64,000 nucleotides of DNA from DATBJJ01 sp036556425 (GTDB taxonomy: Bacteria > Acidobacteriota > Vicinamibacteria > Vicinamibacterales > 2-12-FULL-66-21): the NCBI GenBank assembly GCA_036556425.1, contig DATBJJ010000060.1:1-64000 (forward strand). The letters run 5' to 3'. Below, piece by piece: positions 27,566 to 36,617 of the stretch. Each line of letters opens with the position of its first letter. Within the stretch, counting starts at the first letter, position 1. Under the pieces are notes generated by a model. It was not told where the DNA came from. It worked only from the letters and a program-made list of their open reading frames with translations, and did no database searches. A program made the position numbers and the translations under genes.

Positions 27566-28087
27566 ATGTTTACACAGCGATCGGGATTCGCGCGTACAGT
27601 GGCCGCCGTCGCTCTGATTGCCCTGACGGTGGGGGGACGGATTGCGTCCGCCCAAGCCGTATCGGCGCGCCTTTCCGCGCGGTCCGGGACCGCCGTGATG
27701 CGCGCGGCGACGGGGACGGTCCTGGGCAGCGCCTGGAAGGGCGACACGACGCCCTACCCGCATGCGAGAATCCGCCTGCGAAACGTCGAGAGCGGCCGCG
27801 GCATCGCGAAAACGGTCAGCGACGGCGACGGGCGATTCCGCTTCGAGACGGTGAATCCCGGCGTTTATGTGGTGGAACTGCTCGCTGACGACGATAAAGT
27901 ACTCGCGGTCGGCGATATCTTCTCCGTGACGGCTGGCGCTCAGGCGCTCACGCTCGTCCGTCTGAGCTCGAAGGCCCCGTGGTTCGGGGGCTTTTTCGGC
28001 AACGCCGCGGCGGCGGCGATCGCGGCGGCCTCGACGCTCGGGGTCACCGCCAATGGATCCAGCGGCCGTCCCGTCAGCGCGCAGTAA
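27566..28087 (+). CDS. Small exported protein with carboxypeptidase-regulatory-like (Cna B-type) domain
   Basis: A protein of 173 aa. The signal peptide is MFTQRSGFARTVAAVALIALTVGGRIASAQA. A beta-sandwich-like stretch follows (about 55-125: PYPHARIRLRNVESGRG, TVSDGDGRFRFETVNPGVYVVELLADDD), typical of carboxypeptidase regulatory/CnaB-like domains. The C-terminus has an Ala-rich hydrophobic segment (GGFFGNAAAAAIAAASTLG) that could anchor it in a membrane. ATG 27566 was chosen because the signal peptide starts there. A TACAAT box at 27545-27550 could be part of its promoter, but no convincing -35 pairs with it. It opens the + arm of the polysaccharide locus. Confidence 0.7.
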   Translation: MFTQRSGFARTVAAVALIALTVGGRIASAQAVSARLSARSGTAVMRAATGTVLGSAWKGDTTPYPHARIRLRNVESGRGIAKTVSDGDGRFRFETVNPGVYVVELLADDDKVLAVGDIFSVTAGAQALTLVRLSSKAPWFGGFFGNAAAAAIAAASTLGVTANGSSGRPVSAQ

Positions 28088-30383
28088 GCCGGATCCGCAA
28101 TTCATGTTCGACGTTCAGGATCTTCAGCAAAGCGGCGCGCCGTCCGAGTCGGCCTCGGGCCCCAGCCCCACGTACGCCGCCGGGCAGAGCACGCACCTGC
28201 TCGACAAGCTCACCGCGCTCTTCAGGCATCGGCGCATCGCGGGCGCCGCGTTCGTGATCGTCGTCGGCCTGATGATGCTCCAGACGTATTCGAAGATTCC
28301 GCTCTATCGCACGAGCGCGCGCGTCGTCATTCAGGACGAGCGAACCACCGCGGTCGGCAATCTGAACGCCACCGATCCGATGTTCTGGCAGGACTCGGAG
28401 CAGTACTACAACACGCAGTACAGCATCCTGCGCAGCCGCGGTCTCGCGAAGCGCGTCGTCCGACGGCTGCAGCTGCAGAATCATCCGCTGTTCAACGGAT
28501 CCGCGCCGCAGAGCCGCGGGCCGCTCGCGTTCGTTCGCGAGGCGCGGCAGACGCTCGGATCGACGGTGCGCGGCTTGTTCTCGAGCGGCGACAAACGGCA
28601 GCCGGCGGCGGAGGCGCCCGCGCCCGACGAGAGCCGCATCGAGAGCGGCCTCATCAGCGCGTTCCTGGGCGGCGTCGACATCATCCCCGAGAAGCAGACG
28701 CGGCTCGTCGAGATCGCGTACGTGTCGACGGATCCGGCGTTCGCCGCGCTCGCGGCCACCACGCTCGCCGAGGAGTACGCGCAGCAGAACCTCGATCTTC
28801 GCCTCGAGACGATCAACAAGAACCTCGCGTGGCTCAGCGACGAAGTCGTCAAGCAGGAAGGCAAGGTCACCGAGGCTGAAGCGGCGATGTCGCGCTATCG
28901 CGAGAAGCAGAACGCGCTCTCGCTCGAGGATCGCCAGAACATCGTCGTCGCGCGCCTGAACACGTTGAACGACACGGTCACGCGCGCGCGAACGACGCGG
29001 CTGCAGAAGGAAGCGATGTACCGCCAGCTCAAGGACGTCGATCCGAAGAGCGACACCGCGGACAGCTATCCGCTCATCGCGACGAATCAAGGTGTCATCG
29101 AAGCGAAGACGCGTCTGAACGATCTCGCTGCGGACAAGGCGCGTCTGTCGGGACGCTATCTTGCGGGGCATCCCGATCTGATCAAGATCGAAGGGCAGAT
29201 CGAGAGCGCGCGCGCCGCGCTCGTCGCGCAGCGGGCGCGCGTCATCGAATCCGCGAAGGTCGAGTACGAATCGGCCGCAGAGGAAGAGCGCAGCTTCTCC
29301 GTGCAGCTCGAGGGGCAAAAGGGCGCCGCGATGGATCTCGATCGGAAGAGCGGCGCTTATCTCGTCCTTCAGCGCCAGGCCGAGACGAACCGGCAGGTCT
29401 ACCAGTCCCTGCTGCAGCAGCAGAAGGAGCTGCGCGTCGTCAGCAACAGCCGCACGAACAACGTGCAGGTGATGGATCGCGCGGAGCCCCCGGGCGGGCC
29501 GTTCTCACCGAACGCGCGGCGCGACTGGTTCACCGCGATCACGGCGGGCCTCCTCGTCGCGCTGGGTCTCGCGTTCGGGATGGAATACCTCGACGACACG
29601 ATCAAGACGCCGGATGACGTCGCGCAGCGCCTGCGACTGCCGCTGCTGGGGCTCGTGCCGTCGGCGCAGGGCAAGCGAGTGCCGCTTCTCTCGGAGCCGG
29701 TGCCGCACGATTTCGGCGAAGCGTTTCGATCGCTGCGAACGTCGCTCGTGTTCACGAGCGGCGCGGAAGGTCCGCGCGTGATCGCCGTCACCAGCAGTCA
29801 GCCGCTCGAGGGAAAGACGACGACGGCGTGCAATCTCGGGATCGTGCTGGCGCTCGGCGGCGCGCGCGTGCTGCTCGTCGACGCCGACATGCGCCGGCCC
29901 GGCCTTCATACGGTGATGGGCGCGCAGAACGAGATCGGACTGTCCCACTTGCTCGTGGGTCAGGCGCGCGTCCGCGAGGCGGTGCAGAAGACGAACACGC
30001 ACAATCTGTTCGTGATCTCCGCGGGCCGCATCCCGCCCAATCCGTCGGAGCTCCTCACGTCGGAGCGCATGAACACGCTGCTCGAGAACCTGCAGTCGGG
30101 ACCGTTCGACTGGGTGATCATCGATACGCCGCCCGTGCTCGCGGTGACCGACGCGGTGATCGTGGCGCGCAGCGTCGCGGGCGTCGTGTTCGTGATTGGA
30201 TCCGAGATGACGAGGCGCGCGCATGCCGAACGCGCGATCGAAACGCTGGGCGCCGGCAAGCCGAAATCCATTGGCGCGGTGCTCAACCGCGTCGACTTCG
30301 AGCGCAACAAGTACTACTACTCGCGTTACTACGGCCATCACTACCACAACTACTACGGCAGCAGCACCAAGAAGTCAGCCTAG
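28053..30383 (+). CDS. Wzz-type chain-length determinant fused to BY-kinase (Wzc/GumC-like)
   Basis: A protein of 776 aa in the inner membrane. The Wzz domain has TM1 (about 67-84, IAGAAFVIVVGLMMLQ), a long periplasmic coiled coil, and TM2 (about 490-510). A cytoplasmic tyrosine autokinase follows with Walker A at Lys588 (LEGKTTT), Walker A' at Asp610/Asp612 (LLVDADMRRP) and Walker B at Asp691 (VIIDTPP). The C-terminus is a Tyr/His cluster (NKYYYSRYYGHHYHNYYG), the site of autophosphorylation. It regulates polymer length and export with Wza. The ATG at 28053 overlaps the previous gene by 35 nt; ATG 28104 is the alternative start. Confidence 0.92.
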   Translation: MDPAAVPSARSKPDPQFMFDVQDLQQSGAPSESASGPSPTYAAGQSTHLLDKLTALFRHRRIAGAAFVIVVGLMMLQTYSKIPLYRTSARVVIQDERTTAVGNLNATDPMFWQDSEQYYNTQYSILRSRGLAKRVVRRLQLQNHPLFNGSAPQSRGPLAFVREARQTLGSTVRGLFSSGDKRQPAAEAPAPDESRIESGLISAFLGGVDIIPEKQTRLVEIAYVSTDPAFAALAATTLAEEYAQQNLDLRLETINKNLAWLSDEVVKQEGKVTEAEAAMSRYREKQNALSLEDRQNIVVARLNTLNDTVTRARTTRLQKEAMYRQLKDVDPKSDTADSYPLIATNQGVIEAKTRLNDLAADKARLSGRYLAGHPDLIKIEGQIESARAALVAQRARVIESAKVEYESAAEEERSFSVQLEGQKGAAMDLDRKSGAYLVLQRQAETNRQVYQSLLQQQKELRVVSNSRTNNVQVMDRAEPPGGPFSPNARRDWFTAITAGLLVALGLAFGMEYLDDTIKTPDDVAQRLRLPLLGLVPSAQGKRVPLLSEPVPHDFGEAFRSLRTSLVFTSGAEGPRVIAVTSSQPLEGKTTTACNLGIVLALGGARVLLVDADMRRPGLHTVMGAQNEIGLSHLLVGQARVREAVQKTNTHNLFVISAGRIPPNPSELLTSERMNTLLENLQSGPFDWVIIDTPPVLAVTDAVIVARSVAGVVFVIGSEMTRRAHAERAIETLGAGKPKSIGAVLNRVDFERNKYYYSRYYGHHYHNYYGSSTKKSA

Positions 30384-30432
30384 CCTCCCGGTCAGGGACC
30401 GCAGCAGGCCGCGCGTACTACTGATCTTTGCG

Positions 30433-31728
30433 TTGCTCGCGTGGCCCCTTGCCGCGTTCGGTGGAACGTCCGCCTCGACGGCGATTCCGCATGCCATCGT
30501 CTGCATTCTGTGCACGGCACTCTTCGCGCCGCGGATCGGCGGATCGCTCGATCGCGCGCTCGTGCTGCTGGCTGCGGCGATTGCGCTGCAGATGCTGACG
30601 CTTCCGTCCGCGCTGATCGGCGTGATCTCGCCGAACGCGGCGGCATTTCGACAGGCGCTCGCGATCGACGGCAGCCGATCGATCGCGGCGGCGCCGATCA
30701 CGATCGATGTCGCATCGACCGCATGGGCGCTCGCGGTCGTTGCCGGCGCCATCGCGGTCTTCTGGATGGCGCGATCGCAGTTCGCGAAGGGCGGCATTCG
30801 GTTGGCGACGCGGCTCATCGCGGGCACGGGGTTCGCGGTCTCGCTGCTGGCGATCGGGCAGGCCGCGACGGCCGGACGAAAGATCTACTGGCTGTTTCCA
30901 ACGGAATTCGAAGGGCCGCTTCCCTTCGGGCCCTTCGTGAACCGGAATCATTTCGCGACGTGGGTCATCATGGCGATTCCGGTCGCGTTCGGCTATCTCG
31001 TCGCGCGCTCGGGCGCGCACACCGAGCGGCCGTCGCACGCCCATCGTCGATCGAAACTCGTCCGCTCGATCGATCCACGGACCGCGTGGCTCGTCACCGC
31101 AGGCGGCACGATGCTCGTCGCGCTGCTGCTCTCGCTCTCGCGTGCCGGCGTGATCGCGTTCGGCGTGTCCGTGCTCGCCACGTTCATCCTCGCACGCCGT
31201 CGAATCGAGCCCCGGCATCGGCGCACGCTCGCCGTGTCGAGCGTCATTGTCGTCCTCGTTGGGCTTGCATGGGCCGACCTTCCGGCGCTGCGCGAGCGCG
31301 CGGCGGACACGCAAGCCGGCCTCGCCAATCGCATGACGATCTGGCGCGAAACGATTCCGGTCGTGAAGGACTTCTGGCTGACGGGAACGGGGGCGGGCAC
31401 GTACCAGCGCGCGATGTACGTGTACCAACGATCCGATCGAAGGGTCTTCTTCAATCAGGCGCACAACCACTATCTTCAGGTTGCGGCGGAAGGCGGGGTG
31501 ATTCTGGTGGGATTCGCCGCGGCCGCGATCGTGTTGTTCGCCGCCGCCGCGAGGCGACGTATCGCTTCGGATACGTCAGGGCTCGTGTGGATCAGGATTG
31601 GCGCCGCGTGCGGGCTTGGAGCGGTCGCGCTTCAGAGCGTGTGGGAGACCGGGCTCGTCATGCCGGCGAACGCCGCGCTTGCCGCGACGCTCGCGGCAAT
31701 CGTCGTCCACGAGCGCGCCTCACCGTGA
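30433..31728 (+). CDS. O-antigen ligase/polymerase family membrane protein (start uncertain)
   Basis: About 431 aa with around ten TM helices. The diagnostic C-terminal motif GTGAGTYQRAMYVYQ followed by FFNQAHNHYLQVAAEGG marks the Wzy_C/WaaL family, which polymerises or ligates lipid-linked glycans at the periplasmic face. Similarity to the family begins near VLLIFALLAWPLAAFGG (about 30412). No ATG or GTG lies near this point. TTG 30433 is the first standard start; CTG 30421 is possible, and ATG 30223 would overlap the kinase gene by 161 nt. The gene overlaps the opposing methyltransferase tail-to-tail by 9 nt. Confidence 0.82.
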   Translation: MLAWPLAAFGGTSASTAIPHAIVCILCTALFAPRIGGSLDRALVLLAAAIALQMLTLPSALIGVISPNAAAFRQALAIDGSRSIAAAPITIDVASTAWALAVVAGAIAVFWMARSQFAKGGIRLATRLIAGTGFAVSLLAIGQAATAGRKIYWLFPTEFEGPLPFGPFVNRNHFATWVIMAIPVAFGYLVARSGAHTERPSHAHRRSKLVRSIDPRTAWLVTAGGTMLVALLLSLSRAGVIAFGVSVLATFILARRRIEPRHRRTLAVSSVIVVLVGLAWADLPALRERAADTQAGLANRMTIWRETIPVVKDFWLTGTGAGTYQRAMYVYQRSDRRVFFNQAHNHYLQVAAEGGVILVGFAAAAIVLFAAAARRRIASDTSGLVWIRIGAACGLGAVALQSVWETGLVMPANAALAATLAAIVVHERASP

Positions 31729-32490
31729 CGGGCTCCGACAGACGAACCACACCTGGCTGTTCAGCCAACTGCCGAGAAATGGAAGCGGCGAGAAGAGCCG
31801 CCGCTCGATCGTGAAGCGCCGCGCGACTTCTCGTTGAAGCGCACGCCAGTTGAAACCCTTGTGGCCGGTGAATCGATTGACGCGTCCGTCGGCGACGGTG
31901 CTGTATTCCTCGCGAGGAAACGCGGTGTCCGATCCGGCGCACAGCAGCCGCGCAAGCTCGCCCGGCCGGTAGCGCTCGCGCGTCGAGTACTCCGAGAGAC
32001 CGCTCATCGCAATCAACGCCCGCGCGCTTTGCTTCGCGAGCAGCGGCGGACCGATCTCGATCGGCACGCTGACGACGAGCGTGCCGCCCGGCCTCATCAC
32101 TGCCTGAATCCGATCGAGCACCTCGCGCTGAATGTCGTCGGGGCAATGCTCCAGCACTTCCATGCACACGACGATGTCATAGCGATGCTGATGGGAAGCG
32201 CCGGAGAGACAATCGGTGGTGAGGAACGCCATGGCGGGCAGCGCGGCAAACCGCGCCGTGCAATCGACGATCTGATCCGCCGATTGATCGACGCCGACGG
32301 CGGACGGAAACAGGTCCTGCACGAGCGCCAGAAACGTCCCGTCGCCGCAGCCGTAGTCGAGGAGACGCTGGCCCGCGAACGGCGCCACCAACGCGCGCGC
32401 GAGGCGGAACCGGCTCCCGTGGCTCCATCGCACGAGGCCGCTGGCGCTCAGAAGTTGTTTCTTGGCGTAATGACCTGGGACGACCGACAT
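31720..32490 (-). CDS. Class I SAM methyltransferase
   Basis: A protein of 256 aa with motif I QRLLDYGCGDGTFLALVQDLFPSAVGVDQS, an acidic motif FLTTDCLS and YDIVVCMEVLEHCPDD, then MRPGGTLVVSVP. No N-terminal zinc motif. Its position at the end of the glycan biosynthesis arm suggests it acts on the polysaccharide or its lipid carrier. Translation starts at ATG 32490, 11 nt after the flavoprotein stop. Confidence 0.86.
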   Translation of the reverse strand: MSVVPGHYAKKQLLSASGLVRWSHGSRFRLARALVAPFAGQRLLDYGCGDGTFLALVQDLFPSAVGVDQSADQIVDCTARFAALPAMAFLTTDCLSGASHQHRYDIVVCMEVLEHCPDDIQREVLDRIQAVMRPGGTLVVSVPIEIGPPLLAKQSARALIAMSGLSEYSTRERYRPGELARLLCAGSDTAFPREEYSTVADGRVNRFTGHKGFNWRALQREVARRFTIERRLFSPLPFLGSWLNSQVWFVCRSPSR

Positions 32491-32501
32491 TCGAGGGCCA
32501 G

Positions 32502-33659
32502 CTAACTCCAGATCGCTCCCATCACAATCTTTCGAAATTCGGCGTGACGGAGGAGCGCGCGGGCGGCGGTGCCGTGCCAGTTGAAGTTCGCGGTCTCCTT
32601 GAGGAGCGGCACGATCCCGTCGACGCGCGCGAGCTCCATCAAGCGATCGATCGCGATGTCAGGCAATCTGGACGCGACGGTGCGGAAGGCGAGCCCGGCG
32701 CGAATCTCCGGCGCGAGCCTGGCGCGCCAGCGGCGTTCGTATTCCTTGAGCCGGCCGGCGGTCAAGCGGTTCCCGACGAGCGCGTCCGACAACACCTGCG
32801 CGGCGAGATGGCCGGTCAGCAATCCGTAGTAGATGCCGCCGCCCGTCGTCGGCTTGACGAGGCCGGCGGCGTCGCCGACGGCGACGATGCGATCGGTCCA
32901 CGTCCGATCGACAGGCGCGAGCGGCAGCACTCTGAGCCGCGGCGCGGGCCATTTGTCCGTGAGCCCGTACGTGCGGCGAATCGACGCCTCGAACGTCGTG
33001 AACGCCGCGCCCGCATCGCGCTCGCACAGGAGTCCGACGCGCGCGAACGTGGCGGCGCCGCGCGCGAACGGCACGATCCACGCGAATCCGCCTGGCGCAA
33101 TCGCGCGGCCCAAATGCACCTGCACGTCGTCGAGCGCCGGAAACGGCACCTCGAGCTGCGCGCTGTGCGCGAGCACGCGCGGCACGCCCAGGCCGAGCGC
33201 CCGATTGAAGCGATAGCTGGCGCCGCAGGCGAGCACGGCCGCGCGCGCGGTGACGGCTGCGCCGCTCGTCTCGGCGATGACGGCGTCCGCCGTGCGATCG
33301 AGTCGCGCGACGCGAACGCCGGGGCAGAGCGTCGCGCCCGCGGCGACGGCTGCCTGCGCGAGATCGCGATCGAACTGCGCGCGATCGACGACCGCCGCGC
33401 GCACGTGCTCGACGTCGATCGCGACGCTGGTGCCGTTGGGAGAAATGAAGCGGGCGGATTTCGCGGCGCCGACGACCGCGGCGCGGGAAAGGTTCAGCTC
33501 GTCGAACGCGTCGAGGCCGAGGACGCCCGTGCAGTGCACGGGCGATCCGATCACGTCGTGCTCTTCGAGCACGCACACGCGAACCGCGCGCGCGGCGAGC
33601 TCGCGGGCGGCGATCAGTCCAGCAGGACCGCCGCCGACTACGACCACGTCACAGTTCAT
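32502..33659 (-). CDS. Geranylgeranyl reductase-family FAD-dependent oxidoreductase
   Basis: A protein of 385 aa. The N-terminal FAD-binding motif CDVVVVGGGPAGLIAARELAARAVRVCVLEE and the later GDAAGLVKPTTGGGIYYGLLTGHLAA match the geranylgeranyl reductase/digeranylgeranylglycerophospholipid reductase family (COG0644). Members saturate isoprenoid double bonds. ATG 33659 was chosen because the flavin motif begins there; ATG 33713 would overlap the previous gene. Its place between a phosphoglycosyl transferase and a methyltransferase in a glycan operon suggests it acts on a polyprenyl carrier or an isoprenoid lipid; this is inference. Confidence 0.83.
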   Translation of the reverse strand: MNCDVVVVGGGPAGLIAARELAARAVRVCVLEEHDVIGSPVHCTGVLGLDAFDELNLSRAAVVGAAKSARFISPNGTSVAIDVEHVRAAVVDRAQFDRDLAQAAVAAGATLCPGVRVARLDRTADAVIAETSGAAVTARAAVLACGASYRFNRALGLGVPRVLAHSAQLEVPFPALDDVQVHLGRAIAPGGFAWIVPFARGAATFARVGLLCERDAGAAFTTFEASIRRTYGLTDKWPAPRLRVLPLAPVDRTWTDRIVAVGDAAGLVKPTTGGGIYYGLLTGHLAAQVLSDALVGNRLTAGRLKEYERRWRARLAPEIRAGLAFRTVASRLPDIAIDRLMELARVDGIVPLLKETANFNWHGTAARALLRHAEFRKIVMGAIWS

Positions 33660-33685
33660 CGGAATCTGTTGTCGTGTATCGGTAG

Positions 33686-34285
33686 TCAGTACTTGCGTCC
33701 TCTGGACTCCCATGTGCCAAGGAAGCTAATCCAAAACGAAAGCAGAATCAAACGCAGATCGAGCAGCATCGACCGGCGTCGTACGTAGAGTCCGTCGTAG
33801 CGGAACTTGTGGCGGCGCGGCACGTCGCGCGGCGCGTAGATCTGCGCAATTCCGGTCAGTCCCGGACGCACGTCGATGCGCGCGGCGTACCCTGGAATGC
33901 GATCGATCGGCACGATCGCGCCGCCGTCGGACTCGCTCTCGCCGGGGCGCAGCGCGCGCGGACCGACGAAGCTCATGTCCCCGCGGAAGATGTTCCACAA
34001 TTGCGGGAGCTCGTCCATCGCGGTCGCGCGCATGACGCGTCCGACGCGCGTGACGCGCGGATCGTTTTCCGCCGCCTGAACCGCGCCGGTCGCCGCCTCG
34101 GCGTCCACGCGCATCGATCGAAACTTCAGCGCCTTGAACACGCGTCCGTTCAAACCGACGCGATCCTGCGTGTAGAAGATCGGTCCGCCGTCCTCCAGCT
34201 TGATCGCGGCGCCGAACAACGCCCAGAGCGGCGATGACAGCAGGAGGCCGACGCCGGCGAGGCTCGCATCGAACAGCCGTTTCAT
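33686..34285 (-). CDS. Small sugar transferase (phosphoglycosyl transferase, PglC/WbaP catalytic type)
   Basis: A protein of 199 aa containing only the catalytic domain: N-terminal re-entrant helix (MKRLFDASLAGVGLLLSSPLWALFGAAIKLEDGGPIFYTQDRVG), KFRSM, ENDPRVTRVGRVMRATAMDELPQLWNIFRGDMSFVGPRALRPGE and RPGLTGIAQIYA. This enzyme transfers a sugar-1-phosphate from a UDP-sugar to undecaprenyl phosphate and starts repeat-unit assembly. It lacks the N-terminal four-helix region of WbaP/WcaJ. It starts ATGA over the stop of the upstream glycosyltransferase. Confidence 0.92.
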   Translation of the reverse strand: MKRLFDASLAGVGLLLSSPLWALFGAAIKLEDGGPIFYTQDRVGLNGRVFKALKFRSMRVDAEAATGAVQAAENDPRVTRVGRVMRATAMDELPQLWNIFRGDMSFVGPRALRPGESESDGGAIVPIDRIPGYAARIDVRPGLTGIAQIYAPRDVPRRHKFRYDGLYVRRRSMLLDLRLILLSFWISFLGTWESRGRKY

Positions 34286-35454
34286 CGAGCCCCCAGCCGC
34301 TTGCCGACCGCGTTCGACGGGCTGGCTTCGGCGCCGGCGGTGTGCGGCGCGGCCGTCGAAGCAATCTCCGCGCAGAGCTCGACGAGTCGATCGCCCATCG
34401 CCGCCAGCGAGAATTCGGCGCGGGCGCGGGCGGCACCGGCCGCGCCGATCGCGCTCGCGGCCGCGGGATCGGCCGCGAGACGCACGATTGCGCCGCGCAG
34501 CCCGGCGACATCGCCAGGCTCGACGATCAACCCCGTTCGATTCACCCATGGAACGCCCGTCGGCAGCCGCGTGCTGATCACCGGCACGCCGCAGGCCATC
34601 GCCTCGAGCTGCACGAACCCGAACGTCTCCGCTCGCGTCACCGACGGCAGCACCAGCATCCGCGCCGCCGCGAGGTGCGCGTGCAGCTCCTCGTCGCTGA
34701 CTTCGCCGCGGAAGATGAACGTCGGGGTCGAGTGGCGCCGCGCGAGCGCCATCCAGTCGGCGCGCATGGGACCGTCGCCGAGGATCGCGACCGTCACGTC
34801 GAGCCCGGCGGCAGCCTCGATGAGGACGTCCACGCCTTTGTAGGCCACATGACGGCCCGCGAAAACGACGAGCGGACGCGTGGAGGCTTCGCGAATCTCG
34901 GCCGCGCGGCGGCGCACGCGATCGGTCGGCCGCCAGCGATCGACGTCGATCCCGAAAGGAATGACCGTCACGCGATCGCGATATTGCGCAAGCGTCTCCG
35001 AGTGTTCCGCAAGATCGGGCGAGGAGACGACGAATCGCCTCGCGCTTCCGTATGCAGGCCTTGCGATCGGCGAGTAGAACAAGTCGTACTGCAGTTGCGG
35101 ACGGACGACTTCGCTGTGGAACCAGATCGCAAGCGGAACGCGCGGCCGGGCGATCGCGAACGACAACAGCGCCCACGGGTTCGGCTCGTGGAGAATCATC
35201 ACGTCCGCCCGCGCGCGCCGAATGTGCGCCGCGAGCGACGGCGCGACGGCGACCGAGCCCGCGGTTCCCCACCTGCCGACGCGCGTCACCGGAATGCCGT
35301 CGACGACGTCGTGGGCCGTTCGCGCGGTCGTGTTGAACGCGAGGACTCGACTGTCGAGGCGGCCTCTCGTCGCCTGACAGAGCGACTCCACGACGCGCTC
35401 GATGCCGCCCGGCACGGGCGGGTAGAACTTGCCGACGTGCAGAACCTTCAGCAT
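34282..35454 (-). CDS. Glycosyltransferase family 4 protein
   Basis: A protein of 390 aa with GT-B fold. The N-terminus MLKVLHVGKFYPPVPGGIERVVESLCQ is typical of GT4. The donor-site E-x7-E motif is in ETFGFVQLEAMACGVPVI; VVFAGRHVAYKGVDVLIEAA and ILGDGPMRA are further GT4 blocks. It transfers a sugar from a nucleotide donor to the lipid-linked repeat unit on the cytoplasmic side. ATG 35454 was chosen over longer frames because the fold starts there. It overlaps the next gene by 7 nt. Confidence 0.9.
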   Translation of the reverse strand: MLKVLHVGKFYPPVPGGIERVVESLCQATRGRLDSRVLAFNTTARTAHDVVDGIPVTRVGRWGTAGSVAVAPSLAAHIRRARADVMILHEPNPWALLSFAIARPRVPLAIWFHSEVVRPQLQYDLFYSPIARPAYGSARRFVVSSPDLAEHSETLAQYRDRVTVIPFGIDVDRWRPTDRVRRRAAEIREASTRPLVVFAGRHVAYKGVDVLIEAAAGLDVTVAILGDGPMRADWMALARRHSTPTFIFRGEVSDEELHAHLAAARMLVLPSVTRAETFGFVQLEAMACGVPVISTRLPTGVPWVNRTGLIVEPGDVAGLRGAIVRLAADPAAASAIGAAGAARARAEFSLAAMGDRLVELCAEIASTAAPHTAGAEASPSNAVGKRLGAR

Positions 35455-36617
35455 GTCTGTTCGGCGCCCGCCATCCGCGAGTAGATCGTGACGACGTCGT
35501 TCGCGTAGCGCGACCAACTGAAGGCCGCGGCGCGCCTGATGCCGGTGTCGCGCCGCATCTGCCACTGCGCCGGATTCGACGCGCGCTCGCCGAGCAGCCG
35601 CGACGCCGTCTGATGCCACACGGCCACGTCTTCGAGCGGGCAGTAGCTCACCGCGAAGCCGCCGACCTCGCGCAGCGCTTCGACGTCGCTCGCGACGACG
35701 GGCGTGCCGCACGCCAACGCTTCGAGAACGGGCAGCCCGAAGCCTTCACGTTCGGAGGGCATCAAGAGCAGCGCGCTGCGCCGATAGACCGCCGCGAGCG
35801 TCGCGCGATCGAGCAGGGGAAGGACAACGATCGCGTCGCCCAGCCCGAGCTCGCGCACCTGTGCCTGCTGGGCGGCCGTGAACGGTCCGCCCACCCGGAT
35901 GAGGCGCGCGTTCGGATGTGTGCGCCGGAGCGCGGCGAACACGTTCAACAGCAGATCGATCCGCTTGCGCGCGATCGTGCTCCCGACGTGAAGGATGTCG
36001 ATCAGGCTCGCGCGGGGTCCGAGAAGGCGCGTGGCGTCGAGATCCGCGGACGGCTCCGCCTTCGGCGAACAGCTCGGATGCGGACCGTTCGGCACGACCG
36101 TCGTCCGCTCCTCGGCAATGCCTGCCTTCGCGACGAGCGCGTCACGCGTCGCGTGACTGTCGCAGGCGATGTGCCCGGCTTTGCGCAGCCCGTCGAGAAT
36201 GTGGCGCGTCATCGCCCGGAAGAGCGGCGACCGCCGTTCGACCGCGGGATCGAGCACGCTGCGAAACGTGTCGAGATCGTGGCACGTCACGATCGTCCGG
36301 TCCGCCGGCAGGCGGTGCACGAGCTGCGCGTAGCTGTGATCGACGATGTGGAAAAGATCGAATTGACCGTTGAACCCGGAGACGACCCTCGGGTAATCCC
36401 ACAGACGGTTCGTGATGCGGTCGAGGCGCCATGGCAGGTCGGCGCCGCCCGGCAGGTTCGCCATGCGCCGCCGCATCGCCGGCCGCACGAGCGACGCGTG
36501 CACCATCGACCCGTGCTCGCGCTGCAGCCGATCGAAGAGCATGTCGGCGACGAGGTCCATGCTCGGCCAGCCCTCCTCGAGATAGTCCGCGATGATCGCG
36601 ACCCTCAGCTTCGCCAT
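35448..36617 (-). CDS. Glycosyltransferase family 4 protein
   Basis: A protein of 389 aa with GT-B fold. The acceptor domain starts MAKLRVAIIADYLEEGWPSMDL; the donor domain carries LHVGSTIARKRIDLLLNVFAAL and the E-x7-E motif EREGFGLPVLEALACGTPVV. It reads as a mannosyl/rhamnosyl-type enzyme, but sugar specificity cannot be read. Start (ATG) and the following gene's stop overlap as TGATG. Confidence 0.9.
   Translation of the reverse strand: MAKLRVAIIADYLEEGWPSMDLVADMLFDRLQREHGSMVHASLVRPAMRRRMANLPGGADLPWRLDRITNRLWDYPRVVSGFNGQFDLFHIVDHSYAQLVHRLPADRTIVTCHDLDTFRSVLDPAVERRSPLFRAMTRHILDGLRKAGHIACDSHATRDALVAKAGIAEERTTVVPNGPHPSCSPKAEPSADLDATRLLGPRASLIDILHVGSTIARKRIDLLLNVFAALRRTHPNARLIRVGGPFTAAQQAQVRELGLGDAIVVLPLLDRATLAAVYRRSALLLMPSEREGFGLPVLEALACGTPVVASDVEALREVGGFAVSYCPLEDVAVWHQTASRLLGERASNPAQWQMRRDTGIRRAAAFSWSRYANDVVTIYSRMAGAEQTC

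Noticed and set aside
30223..30432. ATG 30223 as start of the O-antigen ligase-like gene
   Set aside because: It would overlap wzc by 161 nt and add a Thr/Ser/Arg-rich segment that looks like an out-of-frame reading of the Tyr-cluster codons.
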